Shown here piece by piece: positions 44,050 to 53,279 of a DNA stretch of 64,000 nucleotides. Position numbers and translations under genes: made by a program. This DNA comes from Paraburkholderia sartisoli (lineage in GTDB: Bacteria > Pseudomonadota > Gammaproteobacteria > Burkholderiales > Burkholderiaceae). Under the pieces are notes generated by a model. That model searched no databases. It saw only the letters and a list, made by a program, of their open reading frames with translations, and was not told the DNA's origin. The number at the start of each line of letters is the position of its first letter. Position 1 is the first letter of the stretch. The stretch is from the NCBI RefSeq assembly GCF_900107685.1, contig NZ_FNRQ01000012.1:1-64000 (forward strand). The letters run 5' to 3'.

Positions 44050-44532
44050 TCACTTCTTCTTCGACGGTTTGTGCGCCGGCCGGTGCGTTTCGGGACGCCG
44101 GAAAACCTGATCGGCGATTTTCTTCTGCACGTCGGGCATGCCGTCATAAAGCGGCTGGAACGCCGCGAGCAGCGCCTTGTTGCCGTCGGCGTGCGCCTGC
44201 GCGATATCGCCCCACGACTTCAGGTTTTCGACCGCCGTTTCGCTCGCCATACCGCTATGCCGCGCTTCAAAGAGATCGTGCATCGTGCGCGCGTTGTCCC
44301 GCATCGAGTCCGCGACCTTTGCCCATTGCGTCTCCTGATCAGGGGTGATCTTGAGTTCTGAATGGAGTTCGCTGATGCGTGCCTCGACATGACTGTCGCG
44401 CGCGGCCGGCTTCGCGCCGACCGTGCCCGAGGCCACGTTGGGACTGGCCGCGCTGGCTGGCGATGCGGCCGGCGTCTGGGCGCCCACGTTCGTTGCAAGC
44501 GCAAGGATTGTTAAGGCAAGGACAGATTTCAT
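44050..44532 (-). CDS. Spy/CpxP-like LTXXQ periplasmic protein
   Basis: 160 residues from the ATG of MKSVLALTILALATNVGA (signal peptide). The mature protein is helical with LKITPDQETQWAKVADSMRDNARTM, the LTxxQ-type repeat region of Spy and CpxP, and a basic tail (HRPAHKPSKKK). Spy-like proteins are ATP-independent periplasmic chaperones; CpxP also modulates a kinase. No kinase adjoins. An upstream ATG at 44553 would put residues ahead of the signal peptide and is not preferred. Confidence 0.75.
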   Translation of the reverse strand: MKSVLALTILALATNVGAQTPAASPASAASPNVASGTVGAKPAARDSHVEARISELHSELKITPDQETQWAKVADSMRDNARTMHDLFEARHSGMASETAVENLKSWGDIAQAHADGNKALLAAFQPLYDGMPDVQKKIADQVFRRPETHRPAHKPSKKK

Positions 44533-44769
44533 GCATGCTCCCGTCAGGTTCATGAATTACATCTCGTACGAAGGTATATACCACGCGGATGACACGCGCA
44601 AACGCCACGTGTCCCGCCGGCTATGCGCCATGGCTTACGTTTTCATGCTTTTCATGCACACGCTGGCTCATCGCAAGCCGTGCTGTTTTTTTGAGCAGCT
44701 TCAAATTCGTGCGCACTACGGGCATAGTAAAAGCTCGCACCCGGCCTCCCCATTTCGTTCCGGACACGC

Positions 44770-45342
44770 ATGAACACCACATCCCGTATCGAGCCCAACG
44801 CCGCCCCACACGTGCGCGACGCAACCGAAGCCGATCTGCCCACGATCCAGGCCATCTACGCGCACCATGTGCTGACAGGCGTCGCGTCGTTCGAGGAAAC
44901 GCCGCCTTCGGTCGACGATCTGCGCGCCCGTCGCGAATCGGTGCTCGGCCATGGCCTGCCTTACATGGTGGCGGAAATCGACGGCGTCGTGGCCGGCTAC
45001 TGCTACGCGACGCCCTACCGGCCGCGTGCCGCGTATCGCCACACGATCGAAGATTCGATCTATGTCGACGATGCGTTTCGCGGGCGCGGCATCGGCCGCA
45101 CCCTGCTCAGCGCGCTGATCGAGCGTTGCGAATCGGGACCGTGGCGACAGATGATCGCCGTGATCGCCGATGGTGGAAGCGGCGGCTCGATGTCGCTGCA
45201 CGGCAGCCTCGGCTTTGAGCTGACCGGTACGCTCAAGGCCGTCGGTTTCAAGCACGGCCGATGGCTCGATACAACGCTCATGCAACGCACGCTCGGCCAG
45301 GGCGCCGACGCCCCTCCGCAGGACTTCGGCGGCAAGGAATAA
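44770..45342 (+). CDS. GNAT N-acetyltransferase (phosphinothricin acetyltransferase-like)
   Basis: 190 residues. GNAT motif A with the acetyl-CoA loop is FRGRGIGRTLLSALIERC (around residue 108), and the N-terminus (VRDATEADLPTIQAIYAHHVLTGVASFEETPPS) matches the bialaphos/phosphinothricin acetyltransferase branch, which also includes methionine sulfone/sulfoximine acetyltransferases. Acetylates an amino group of a small amino acid analogue in the cytoplasm. No antibiotic cluster adjoins; native substrates of such proteins are mostly unknown. Confidence 0.85.
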   Translation: MNTTSRIEPNAAPHVRDATEADLPTIQAIYAHHVLTGVASFEETPPSVDDLRARRESVLGHGLPYMVAEIDGVVAGYCYATPYRPRAAYRHTIEDSIYVDDAFRGRGIGRTLLSALIERCESGPWRQMIAVIADGGSGGSMSLHGSLGFELTGTLKAVGFKHGRWLDTTLMQRTLGQGADAPPQDFGGKE

Positions 45343-45421
45343 GCACCCGCTCGCCAGGCCGGAAAGAAAGAACGCAAAACGTCGTGCATTAAACCCGAAG
45401 ACGACGCGCGCCACGCCGTGT

Positions 45422-45979
45422 TCAACGATCCGGAATCGGCAGACGTCTGAATAGCGACGGATAGTCGATGACGAGACCGTCTTCATCGATCGTCATGGCC
45501 GCCGTGAAATTGCGGAAGATGCCTTCGTAGCGATACTCGCGATCGGGTTCGATGCATGTGTACGCCTGCTCGACGTGGCTCACCACGAGATCCGGCGTCG
45601 AAATATAAGCGACGGAAATCGGCAGACGTACGCCCTTTGCCAGTTGCAGCCGGCGGATCGGCAATGTGTTCGTAAACGGCGTGGCGGCGATGTCGATGTC
45701 GATACAACCTTCGATTTCGTCCAGCGCGCGGCCGTTGCCGTCGCGCCAGTGGCCCGCGCCATCGCCGCGCAGTTCCAGCTCGCCGCCGCCCACGATCTTC
45801 AGCCACGCATGCGTCGCGCGCCACTGCACGTCGCAGGTCATGCTGTAGAAGAGGCCATAGGAACGCCCATATCGCTGCCCGACGACGACGCTCTCGACAT
45901 GGAACCCGTCACCGCGCGCATCGAACGCGAGGTGCTCGATGCCGTCTCCTTCTTCCGATGCCCAGCGGACTTCACGCAT
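45422..45979 (-). CDS. glycolipid-binding-like protein (DUF1089)
   Basis: 185 residues. The text MREVRWASEEGDGIEHLAFDARGDGFHVESVVVG with CDVQWRATHAWLKI and RRLQLAKGVRLPISVAYISTPDL fits the putative glycolipid-binding family (PF06475). It is mainly beta-strand, with no signal peptide. Biochemical function is unknown. It is divergent from the urea transporter gene. Confidence 0.75.
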   Translation of the reverse strand: MREVRWASEEGDGIEHLAFDARGDGFHVESVVVGQRYGRSYGLFYSMTCDVQWRATHAWLKIVGGGELELRGDGAGHWRDGNGRALDEIEGCIDIDIAATPFTNTLPIRRLQLAKGVRLPISVAYISTPDLVVSHVEQAYTCIEPDREYRYEGIFRNFTAAMTIDEDGLVIDYPSLFRRLPIPDR

Positions 45980-46131
45980 ATCGATGCCTCCTGTGAGTCG
46001 ACTTCAACGATGACGCTGCAAATAGCCATTATCAACGCCGGCGCATGCCGCGTGCAGCGCGGCTGGCCTATGCTCGCGGTTTCAATCCGCCAGTCGCGCC
46101 GGTGCTTCGCGCGATCTTCTCATCATCCCGT

Positions 46132-47037
46132 ATGTACGCGACAACCACGCCGACCGGATTCACGGCGCTACGCACCCTGCTGCGCAGTCTGGGGCAGATC
46201 GTCCTGCAAGGGAACGCCGCGACGGGCGCGTGCGTGCTCGCGGCGCTCGTCATCTGCGATCCCAGGCTTGCCTGCGCGGCGCTCATCGGTGTCGTCAGCG
46301 CGAACATCAGCGCCGTGCTCGCGGGCTGTGAAGAGCAGGATACACGCGCAGGCCTGCACGGTTTCAACGGCGCGCTCGCCGCACTGGCCGCCTTCACGTT
46401 CATCGCCGACAATGCGACCGCCGCCGCCATCGCCATTCTTGCCGCGACCGCCACGGCATGGATGCTCGATCCGTGGTCGCGATTCCTGCAAAGGTTTCAC
46501 TTCTGCGGCTACTCGAGCCCCTGTCTGATCGTGACGTGGATATGGCTTGCACTGGTCGGGCCTGTCGCGCATACGGCTGCACCGCATGGCGCCAGTGCCA
46601 CAACAAGCGTGATTTCGTCGATGGACGTGCTGCATGGCGTGCTCGCCGGCGTCGCGCAGACGACGTTCGCTTCGGGCGCGTTGCCGGGCATGCTGGTCGT
46701 CGCGGGCATCGCGGCCTCGTCGCGACGACGCGCCTGCTGGACGCTCGCTGGCGCCGCGCTCGCAACGGTCGGGCAGGTGTTGTCCGGCGTGACGCTCTCT
46801 TCGCTCGACGCGGGTCTGCCAGGTTTCAACGGCGCGCTCACCGCGCTTGCGGTGGCGGACTGCGGCGCCATCGCCACCATCGCGGCCGTCGCGCTATCGG
46901 TGCTGCTGCAACAGCTTGCGAGCCACTTCGGCTGGCCCGCCATGACCGCGCCGTTTGTGATCGCGGCTTGGTGCGCACATGGGATTACGCGCGTCACGAC
47001 CCGTCAAGGCAGCACTTCACACATCCCCTCGATCTAG
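46132..47037 (+). CDS. urea transporter (UT family)
   Basis: 301 residues from ATG 46132 (another ATG at 46045 would add 29 residues of poor quality). Two copies of the UT signature, LHGFNGALAALAAF and LPGFNGALTALAVA, sit about 150 residues apart, as in the two-fold pseudo-repeat of Yut/UT-B. Conserved GNAATGACVLAALVI and helix-rich pattern fit a channel-like urea facilitator in the inner membrane. No urease or urea amidolyase gene is in the window, so urea use must be encoded elsewhere. Confidence 0.85.
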   Translation: MYATTTPTGFTALRTLLRSLGQIVLQGNAATGACVLAALVICDPRLACAALIGVVSANISAVLAGCEEQDTRAGLHGFNGALAALAAFTFIADNATAAAIAILAATATAWMLDPWSRFLQRFHFCGYSSPCLIVTWIWLALVGPVAHTAAPHGASATTSVISSMDVLHGVLAGVAQTTFASGALPGMLVVAGIAASSRRRACWTLAGAALATVGQVLSGVTLSSLDAGLPGFNGALTALAVADCGAIATIAAVALSVLLQQLASHFGWPAMTAPFVIAAWCAHGITRVTTRQGSTSHIPSI

Positions 47038-47308
47038 TGCGACGACCCGCGCTCAAACAGCGCGGTCGATTGCCGCACATCCCCCTGCGACAGCACGCCG
47101 CGGCGCACAAACCCACGCCGCAAAAACTCCAATACTGATCAACGGTTTATCGCGATAACGTCCGTGTGTTGTGCCACACACGCGCCGCCGCGTGCCGTTC
47201 CGCGTCGCAGCAAATCCGCGCGCATTCCCCTACGCTTCCATCCATCTGCATATCGCGGTGCGTTTCGACAGCGGTCGACGCGCGTAGTCTGATTTTCGCA
47301 ACGAGCCC

Positions 47309-48721
47309 ATGAACACTGCACTCTCGGCATTCGACCTCGCCCGGCTTCAGTTCGCATTCACGATTTCCTTTCACATCATCTTTCCGGCGCTCAGCATCGG
47401 GCTTGCCAGCTTCATCGCCGTGCTCGAATGGCGCTGGCTCAAAACCGGCAAGACGTACTACAAAGACCTTTGTCTCTTCTGGTCGAAGATCTTTGCGGTC
47501 GCCTTCGGCATGGGCGTCGTTTCCGGCGTCGTGATGAGCTACGAGTTCGGCACGAACTGGTCCGGCTTCTCCAGTTTCGCGGGCCCTGTCACCGGCCCGC
47601 TTCTGATGTACGAAGTGATGACCGCGTTCTTTCTCGAAGCGGGCTTCCTCGGCATCATGCTGTTCGGCTGGCAGCGCGTCAGCGCGCGTGCGCACTTCGG
47701 CGCGACGCTGATGGTCGCGCTCGGCACGCTGATCTCGACGTTCTGGATTCTCGCGTCCAATAGCTGGATGCAGACGCCGCAAGGCTTCGAGGTCGTCAAC
47801 GACCAGGTCGTGCCGCTCGACTGGTTCAAGATCATCTTCAACCCGTCGTTTCCGTACCGGCTCGCGCATATGTCGATCGCCGCGTTCATCGTCGGCGCGC
47901 TCGTCGTCGCGGCCGTGGGCGCGTGGCATCTGCTGAAGGGCCGGCGCGACGCGGGTATCCGGAAGATGTTCTCGATGGCGCTCTGGATGCTGCTGGTTCT
48001 CACGCCGGTTCAGGCGTTTGTCGGCGACCAGCACGGCATCAACACGCGTGAATATCAACCGGCGAAGATCGCCGCGATCGAGGGCCTGTGGGACACGGAG
48101 AAAGGCGGCACGGCGCTCAACCTCTTCGGCCTGCCCGACATGAAGGCGGAAACGACCCGCTACGCGGTGTCGATTCCGCACCTCGGCAGCCTGATCCTCA
48201 CGCATAGCTGGGACGGCGAGATTCGCGGACTCAAAAGCTTCCCCCCGCAGGACCGGCCGAATTCAACGATCGTGTTCTGGAGTTTTCGCGTGATGGTCGG
48301 GCTCGGCGTGCTGATGATCCTGATGTCGCTGATCGCGTGGGCACTGCGACGCGGCGACCGTCTCTATGAATCAAAGTGGTTCCTGCGCTTTGTCGTCGCG
48401 ATGGGGCCGACGGGGTTCGTCACGCTGCTCGCGGGCTGGATCACGACCGAAGTCGGACGCCAGCCATGGGTAGTCTACGGCGTGATGCGTACGGTGCAAG
48501 CCGTTTCGCCATTGACGGCGCAACAGGTCGGCATCTCGCTGATGGCATTCGTGATCGTCTATTTTCTCGTGTTCGGCACCGGGGTCTATTACATCCTGAA
48601 GCTGATGCGCGCCGGCCCCACGCTGCCGGGTCACACGCATGACGCGTTGCCGGGCAGCACACCCGATCACACCGCACGCAGGCCGCTTTCGGCCGCGGAC
48701 GCGATGATCGACGCCGCATAA
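47309..48721 (+). CDS. cioA: cytochrome bd-type (cyanide-insensitive) quinol oxidase subunit I
   Basis: 470 residues, short for CydA (522 in E. coli), in line with the short Q-loop of the CIO subgroup. His22 in FTISFHIIFPALSIG is the haem b595 ligand; the second haem His lies in RLAHMSIAAFIVGALV; GWITTEVGRQPWVVYGVMRT with Met is near the b558 and quinol end. It passes electrons from quinol to O2 without proton pumping in the inner membrane. Followed 28 bp later by subunit II. Protects respiration at low O2 or with cyanide. The ATG at 47309 fits the conserved N-terminus. Confidence 0.93.
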   Translation: MNTALSAFDLARLQFAFTISFHIIFPALSIGLASFIAVLEWRWLKTGKTYYKDLCLFWSKIFAVAFGMGVVSGVVMSYEFGTNWSGFSSFAGPVTGPLLMYEVMTAFFLEAGFLGIMLFGWQRVSARAHFGATLMVALGTLISTFWILASNSWMQTPQGFEVVNDQVVPLDWFKIIFNPSFPYRLAHMSIAAFIVGALVVAAVGAWHLLKGRRDAGIRKMFSMALWMLLVLTPVQAFVGDQHGINTREYQPAKIAAIEGLWDTEKGGTALNLFGLPDMKAETTRYAVSIPHLGSLILTHSWDGEIRGLKSFPPQDRPNSTIVFWSFRVMVGLGVLMILMSLIAWALRRGDRLYESKWFLRFVVAMGPTGFVTLLAGWITTEVGRQPWVVYGVMRTVQAVSPLTAQQVGISLMAFVIVYFLVFGTGVYYILKLMRAGPTLPGHTHDALPGSTPDHTARRPLSAADAMIDAA

Positions 48722-48749
48722 AACCCCTGTATTTCAAGGCTGAAACGAA

Positions 48750-49751
48750 ATGGACGTTACCGTAGTGTGGGCCGGGATCATCGCACTGGGCCTCTTCATG
48801 TATGTCGTGCTGGACGGCTTCGATCTCGGCATCGGCATTGTGTTTCCGTTCTTCCCCGACGGGAAGGAACGCGACCTGATGATGAACACCGTCGCGCCCG
48901 TGTGGGACGGCAACGAAACGTGGCTCGTGCTCGGTGGCGCCGGCCTCTTCGCGGTGTTCCCGATCGTCTATTCGACGGTGCTCTCGGCGCTGTATCTGCC
49001 GCTCGTGTTCATGCTTGCGTGCCTGATTTTTCGTGGCGTGTCGTTCGAAATCCGCTCGAAGGCGAACCGCACGAAGCATCTGTGGGACCTCGCGTTCATC
49101 GGCGGCTCGGCGGGCGCGGCGTTCTTTCAGGGCATTGTTCTTGGCGCGTTCCTGCAGGGCATTCCCGTCGTGGACGGCAGCTACGCAGGCGATGCGTTCG
49201 GCTGGCTCACGCCGTTCAGCCTGCTGACGGGTCTCGGGCTGGTTGCCACGTATGCGCTGCTCGGCTGCTGCTGGCTCGTCGCGAAGACCGAGGGCGACCT
49301 GCAGCGGCGCCTGCATCGCGTGGTCTGGCCGCTCACCGTGGTGCTGCTCGGGTTCATCGCCGTGGTCAGCCTGTGGACGCCGCTGCAAGACCCGACGATC
49401 GCCGCGCGCTGGTTCCATGACGGGCTCTTTTATCGCCTGCTGCCGGTGCCGTTCCTCGTCGCGATCTGCGCGTTCTTCATGCGGCGCGCCGTGCGGGATC
49501 GTCACCACAACACGCCGTTCGCGCTCGCGCTCGGGCTCGTGCTGCTCGGCTACGTCGGCTTGCTGGTGAGCCTGTGGCCGTATGCGATCCCGTCGAGCAT
49601 GACGCTCTGGGAAGCCGCCGCGCCGCGTTCGAGCCAGGTGTTCACGCTGGTGGGCGCCGCGGTGATCCTGCCCGTCATCCTCGTGTATACGACGATGGGA
49701 TATTGGGTATTTCGCGGCAAGGTTCGCCACGGCGACACCCACTACCACTAA
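48750..49751 (+). CDS. cioB: cytochrome bd-type quinol oxidase subunit II
   Basis: 333 residues with eight or nine hydrophobic helices. The N-terminus MDVTVVWAGIIALGLFMYVVLDGFDLGIGI is the CydB/CioB hallmark (DGFDLG), and WDGNETWLVLGGAGLFAVFP is the second conserved block. Partner of the upstream subunit I, 28 bp away; a DUF2474 gene follows, as in most CIO operons. The helices hold the haem cofactors in the subunit I-II complex. Confidence 0.93.
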   Translation: MDVTVVWAGIIALGLFMYVVLDGFDLGIGIVFPFFPDGKERDLMMNTVAPVWDGNETWLVLGGAGLFAVFPIVYSTVLSALYLPLVFMLACLIFRGVSFEIRSKANRTKHLWDLAFIGGSAGAAFFQGIVLGAFLQGIPVVDGSYAGDAFGWLTPFSLLTGLGLVATYALLGCCWLVAKTEGDLQRRLHRVVWPLTVVLLGFIAVVSLWTPLQDPTIAARWFHDGLFYRLLPVPFLVAICAFFMRRAVRDRHHNTPFALALGLVLLGYVGLLVSLWPYAIPSSMTLWEAAAPRSSQVFTLVGAAVILPVILVYTTMGYWVFRGKVRHGDTHYH

Positions 49752-49846
49752 GCCACTGAGCCACCCGGCCACCGAAAACCGGGAACCGCCACCGGGTATC
49801 CGCTGGCGAAACCGGAACACACGTCGCACCCATCATCGTCCACCCT

Positions 49847-50023
49847 ATGCGCCTCATTGCCCCGCCCCGTTTCCGCGCCCGTGAGCGCGGCGCCACACGC
49901 TCCCGTCTGCCAGGCTGGGTCTGGTTCGTGCTGCTGTGGGGTGGCGGCGTTGCGGCCGCCGTGTCGCTCGGTTTCGTGTTCCGGATCTTCATGAACGCGA
50001 CGCTCTTCGCGGTCTCGCAGTAA
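49847..50023 (+). CDS. DUF2474 small membrane protein of the bd oxidase operon
   Basis: 58 residues: a basic start (MRLIAPPRFRARERG), then LPGWVWFVLLWGGGVAAAV and LGFVFRIFMNATLF, a single membrane helix. The WFVLLWxGGV pattern is that of DUF2474, which sits after cydB/cioB in many proteobacteria and probably does the job of CydX, stabilising the oxidase. It lies 95 bp after subunit II. Below usual ORF length, so easily missed in annotation. No assay is known to me for this protein. Confidence 0.8.
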   Translation: MRLIAPPRFRARERGATRSRLPGWVWFVLLWGGGVAAAVSLGFVFRIFMNATLFAVSQ

Positions 50024-50355
50024 CGCGATAACGCGGGAAAACAGGCGGCCAGCGCCACGAAAAGCGTCGCTTTGAAGCGTGCCGCATATTCTGCAATGCC
50101 AGGTGTGGAACGCTTCAAAATCGCTTCAATCTGCTCGTCTACCTGGTAAGCCATGCGAGGATGTCCGCGTGGCCTGTTGCGCGCGTTGCCGGGGTCACGC
50201 CTCGCGCTGATGCAACCAGGCGACATAGGGAGAAGACGGACGCGCATTGGCTCGCCGCATCGGGCAGAATAACCCTACTGCGGCGCTGACCGGTTCCGGC
50301 CGTCGGACAACAACAGTAGCAGCACAAACCGGCTGGGCCCACACGCGGAGACATC
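50024..50355. other. 332-bp intergenic region
   Basis: Between the DUF2474 gene and the NarL-type regulator. No gene, RNA or strong palindrome recognised; it must carry the regulator promoter. Confidence 0.45.
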
Positions 50356-51093
50356 ATGAAGTTTCTTGTGGCCGACGACCATGAACTGATCCGCCAGGGC
50401 GTCAAGGGCCTCCTGCGCGGACTCGATGCCGATGCCCAGTTCGACGAGGCCGATACGTGGGAGACGCTCGCCGCCGCCGCGCGGCCCGACGCCAACCATG
50501 ACCTCGCGATTGTCGATCTGCACATGCCTGGCATGGAGGGAGCGGGATCGCTGGAAATCCTGCTCAAGGCAAATCCGGCGTTGCCGGTGGTCGTGCTTTC
50601 CGCCGAGGAGTCGCCCGACGAGATGCGCGCCGTGCTCGCGGCCGGCGCGCTCGGTTTCGTGCCGAAGCGTCAGCCCGCGAGCGTGATGTTGAAGGCGATC
50701 GAACTGGTGCTGTCCGGCGGCGCCTATGTGCCGATGGAAGCGCTCAGCCTGCTCGGCACGCGCGAGGCGGCCGGCGCGACGGCCGCGCGTTCTCCCGCCG
50801 GCGCCGAGGCGGGCGCCGCGGTTGCGACGCCCGTCCTCGAAACCGTGCCGCCCGCGCATCAGTTGCAGCCGCATCAGCGGCATCTGCTGGAAAACCTGTC
50901 GCCGCGCCAGCAGGACATCATGCGGCTCGTGCATCGCGGCTGGACCAACAAGATGATCGCGCGCGAACTCGGTGTCGCCGAAGGAACCGTGAAGGTGCAT
51001 CTGTCGGTGATTTTCCGCGCGCTGGGCGTGCATAACCGGTCCACCGCGATCGCCGTGATCAACGGCTGGCTCGAAGCTGGCAAGACGCTTTAA
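50356..51093 (+). CDS. NarL/LuxR-type response regulator
   Basis: 245 residues. Receiver domain with phospho-acceptor Asp54 (LAIVDLHMPGMEG), an Ala/Pro-rich linker of about 50 residues, and a C-terminal LuxR helix-turn-helix (LSPRQQDIMRLVHRGWTNKMIARELGVAEGTVKVHLSVIF). Converges with the hybrid kinase gene, 64 bp apart; the kinase is its likely partner by position. Confidence 0.9.
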   Translation: MKFLVADDHELIRQGVKGLLRGLDADAQFDEADTWETLAAAARPDANHDLAIVDLHMPGMEGAGSLEILLKANPALPVVVLSAEESPDEMRAVLAAGALGFVPKRQPASVMLKAIELVLSGGAYVPMEALSLLGTREAAGATAARSPAGAEAGAAVATPVLETVPPAHQLQPHQRHLLENLSPRQQDIMRLVHRGWTNKMIARELGVAEGTVKVHLSVIFRALGVHNRSTAIAVINGWLEAGKTL

Positions 51094-51157
51094 AGCAGGG
51101 ATCGTACATATCGCGGCCCATACGGCCCATGCGGCGCCGCGATCGCGCGCAGTGCGT

Positions 51158-53002
51158 TCAGTGCTGTCCGTCGACGGCGACAGGGGGCTGTGCACCAGCG
51201 GACGCTCCGCCGCCTGTCGTGGCCGATCCGGCGCCGCTTTTCGCCGCGGGCTGCTGCCACAGGCTTTCGAGCGTGCGACGCAGGCGCGCCGGCGTCACCG
51301 GTTTGTGCAGCACCGGAATACCCTTCGCCGAAAGCGCCTCCAGATCGGGCGAAGCCATGTCGCCGGTAATCAGCAGCGTGACGACCTCGCCGTGCCCCGC
51401 GTGGCGCAGCGCATCGCGCACGGCGGAGAGCGCCTGCGCGCCCGTTCGATGGTTCGCCAGCTGATAGTCGCACAGCACGGCATCCGGCACGAACCCTTCG
51501 TCGACCGCCTGCAGCGCCTGGATTTCGTCCGGTACACCGCGCACGACGCAGCCCCAGCGACCGAGCAACGCCGACAGCCCTTCGAGAATCGACGGATCGT
51601 CGTCGATGCACAGCACACGCCGCCCTTCGGTCGTGGAACTGTTCGCCACGGTGTCGCCGAGACTCGACACGATCCGCGCCGGGTCACCCGCCTGGACGAG
51701 GAACCGGAACGTCGAGCCGCGCCCCGGCGCCGAGTTCATCTGCAATTCGCCGCCGAGGAGACCCACCAGCCGGCGCACGGTCGGTAGCCCGAGGCCGTGC
51801 CCCTGGCGCGCGTCGCGTTGCGGATTGGCGACCTGATAGAACTCCTCGAAAACGCGCTCCTGTTCGGCGCGCGGAATGCCGATACCCGAATCGCGCACTT
51901 CGACATAGCCGCCCGAGCGACGCCCCGCGCGACGAAAACCCAGCCAGATCGCGCCCTCCTCGGTATAACGCACCGCGTTGGACAGCAGGTTGCTCAGCAC
52001 GCGTTCGAGCAGCACCGGATCGTCATGCACCACCACGGAAGTCGGCGCGATCCGCAGCGCCAGCCCTTTCGCGGCGGCCTGCGGCCGGTACTGGCTGCCG
52101 ATGCGCTCGAACAGCTCGTCGAGCCGGAAATGCAGCCGGATCACCTGCGTCACCCCGCTCTCGAGCCGCGCGAGGTCGAGCACCTGGTTGAACAGCTGGT
52201 TGAGCGCCTCGACGTTGCGCACGATATGGTCGGCGGTTTTCGCGTGCTGCGCGGGCGCGACGGTGCCGTCGTTGAGCGACGCCGCGAGCAGCCCGATCGC
52301 GTGCAGCGGCTGCCGCAGATCGTGACTTGCGGCCGCGAAAAACCGTGTCTTCGCGAGGCTCGCCTCCTCGGCGACCAGCTTCTGAGCGGCGAGCGATTCG
52401 GCCAGATACTGCTGATCGACGCGCGCCTCGACCACCCGGCGGAACAGCTTCCGGTAACTCAGCGCATACACGTTGATCGCGCAGAAGAAAAACGCGAGGA
52501 CGATCGCGAGTATCGTGCGGTCGAACGTGTGGACGCTGAAGTGGAGCGCGATGGCCGGCAGCAGCAGGAACGGGATCGCGGTCACGAAGTTGAGGAAATC
52601 GAAACCGTTCGACATGAACACGCCGGCTGCGAGCGTGACGAGCATCACCGTGTGCAGCAGCGGCAGGTCGGCATGGACGCTCTGGAACGCGAACCAGATC
52701 GCGGCGCCCGGCGCCGCGTAAAGCAGCGCGCCGCGCAGCGCGTGCAGGTTGATCCACGCGCGTGGCGAAAACGCCGTGGGCCAGCGGCGGTTGCACAGCC
52801 ACAGTGCGAGCCCCGCGCAGTTGGCGACGCCGTAAAAGCCGAAACACAGCGCGAACAGATGGGGAGACGGGATGTCGGGCCAGTAGATCGCGACCAGCAC
52901 GACGATCGAAAACCAGTGCGACACGAAGGCAATCGGATCCTGCGCATACAGGACCGGCACGAGATCTTCGTCAATGGCGCGCTGGATGGGATCGGCCCGC
53001 AT
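51158..53002 (-). CDS. multi-pass hybrid histidine kinase with receiver domain
   Basis: 614 residues. Six or so hydrophobic helices fill residues 28-185 and replace a periplasmic loop. HisKA contains His227 in AAASHDLRQPLHAIG (the HDLRQP variant), the ATPase domain has N-box SNLLSNAVRYT and G1 VRDSGIGIP, and a receiver with Asp512 (VLCDYQLA) ends the protein. The ATG at 53002 follows AAGGAG and fits the first helix; 19 residues upstream are open but unlikely to be coding. Signals through membrane or quinone state are typical for such sensors; none is identified. Divergent from the sigma-like gene. Confidence 0.88.
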   Translation of the reverse strand: MRADPIQRAIDEDLVPVLYAQDPIAFVSHWFSIVVLVAIYWPDIPSPHLFALCFGFYGVANCAGLALWLCNRRWPTAFSPRAWINLHALRGALLYAAPGAAIWFAFQSVHADLPLLHTVMLVTLAAGVFMSNGFDFLNFVTAIPFLLLPAIALHFSVHTFDRTILAIVLAFFFCAINVYALSYRKLFRRVVEARVDQQYLAESLAAQKLVAEEASLAKTRFFAAASHDLRQPLHAIGLLAASLNDGTVAPAQHAKTADHIVRNVEALNQLFNQVLDLARLESGVTQVIRLHFRLDELFERIGSQYRPQAAAKGLALRIAPTSVVVHDDPVLLERVLSNLLSNAVRYTEEGAIWLGFRRAGRRSGGYVEVRDSGIGIPRAEQERVFEEFYQVANPQRDARQGHGLGLPTVRRLVGLLGGELQMNSAPGRGSTFRFLVQAGDPARIVSSLGDTVANSSTTEGRRVLCIDDDPSILEGLSALLGRWGCVVRGVPDEIQALQAVDEGFVPDAVLCDYQLANHRTGAQALSAVRDALRHAGHGEVVTLLITGDMASPDLEALSAKGIPVLHKPVTPARLRRTLESLWQQPAAKSGAGSATTGGGASAGAQPPVAVDGQH

Positions 53003-53279
53003 CGTGCGGTCTCCTTGCCGGAAGCCGGCGGTCTGGACGGCGAACCGTGCGGGTTGCACGCCCCGTCATGCCATTTCGTAGCGATGGTTTACCCGACAGT
53101 TTACCCATCAGCTAACACTTAATCCATATAGGCGAAGCCGCCGGCAAAAATCATACTGGTTGCAACTTACCAGCGCGGCCAAAGCCTTTCGGGGCTTTTC
53201 AGACAGCCTGATCCAGGGCTTCCCGGCGGATTATCCGCCTCCCCGCGCTCCACGCCCCAAACAATCGACGGAGGCTTTC

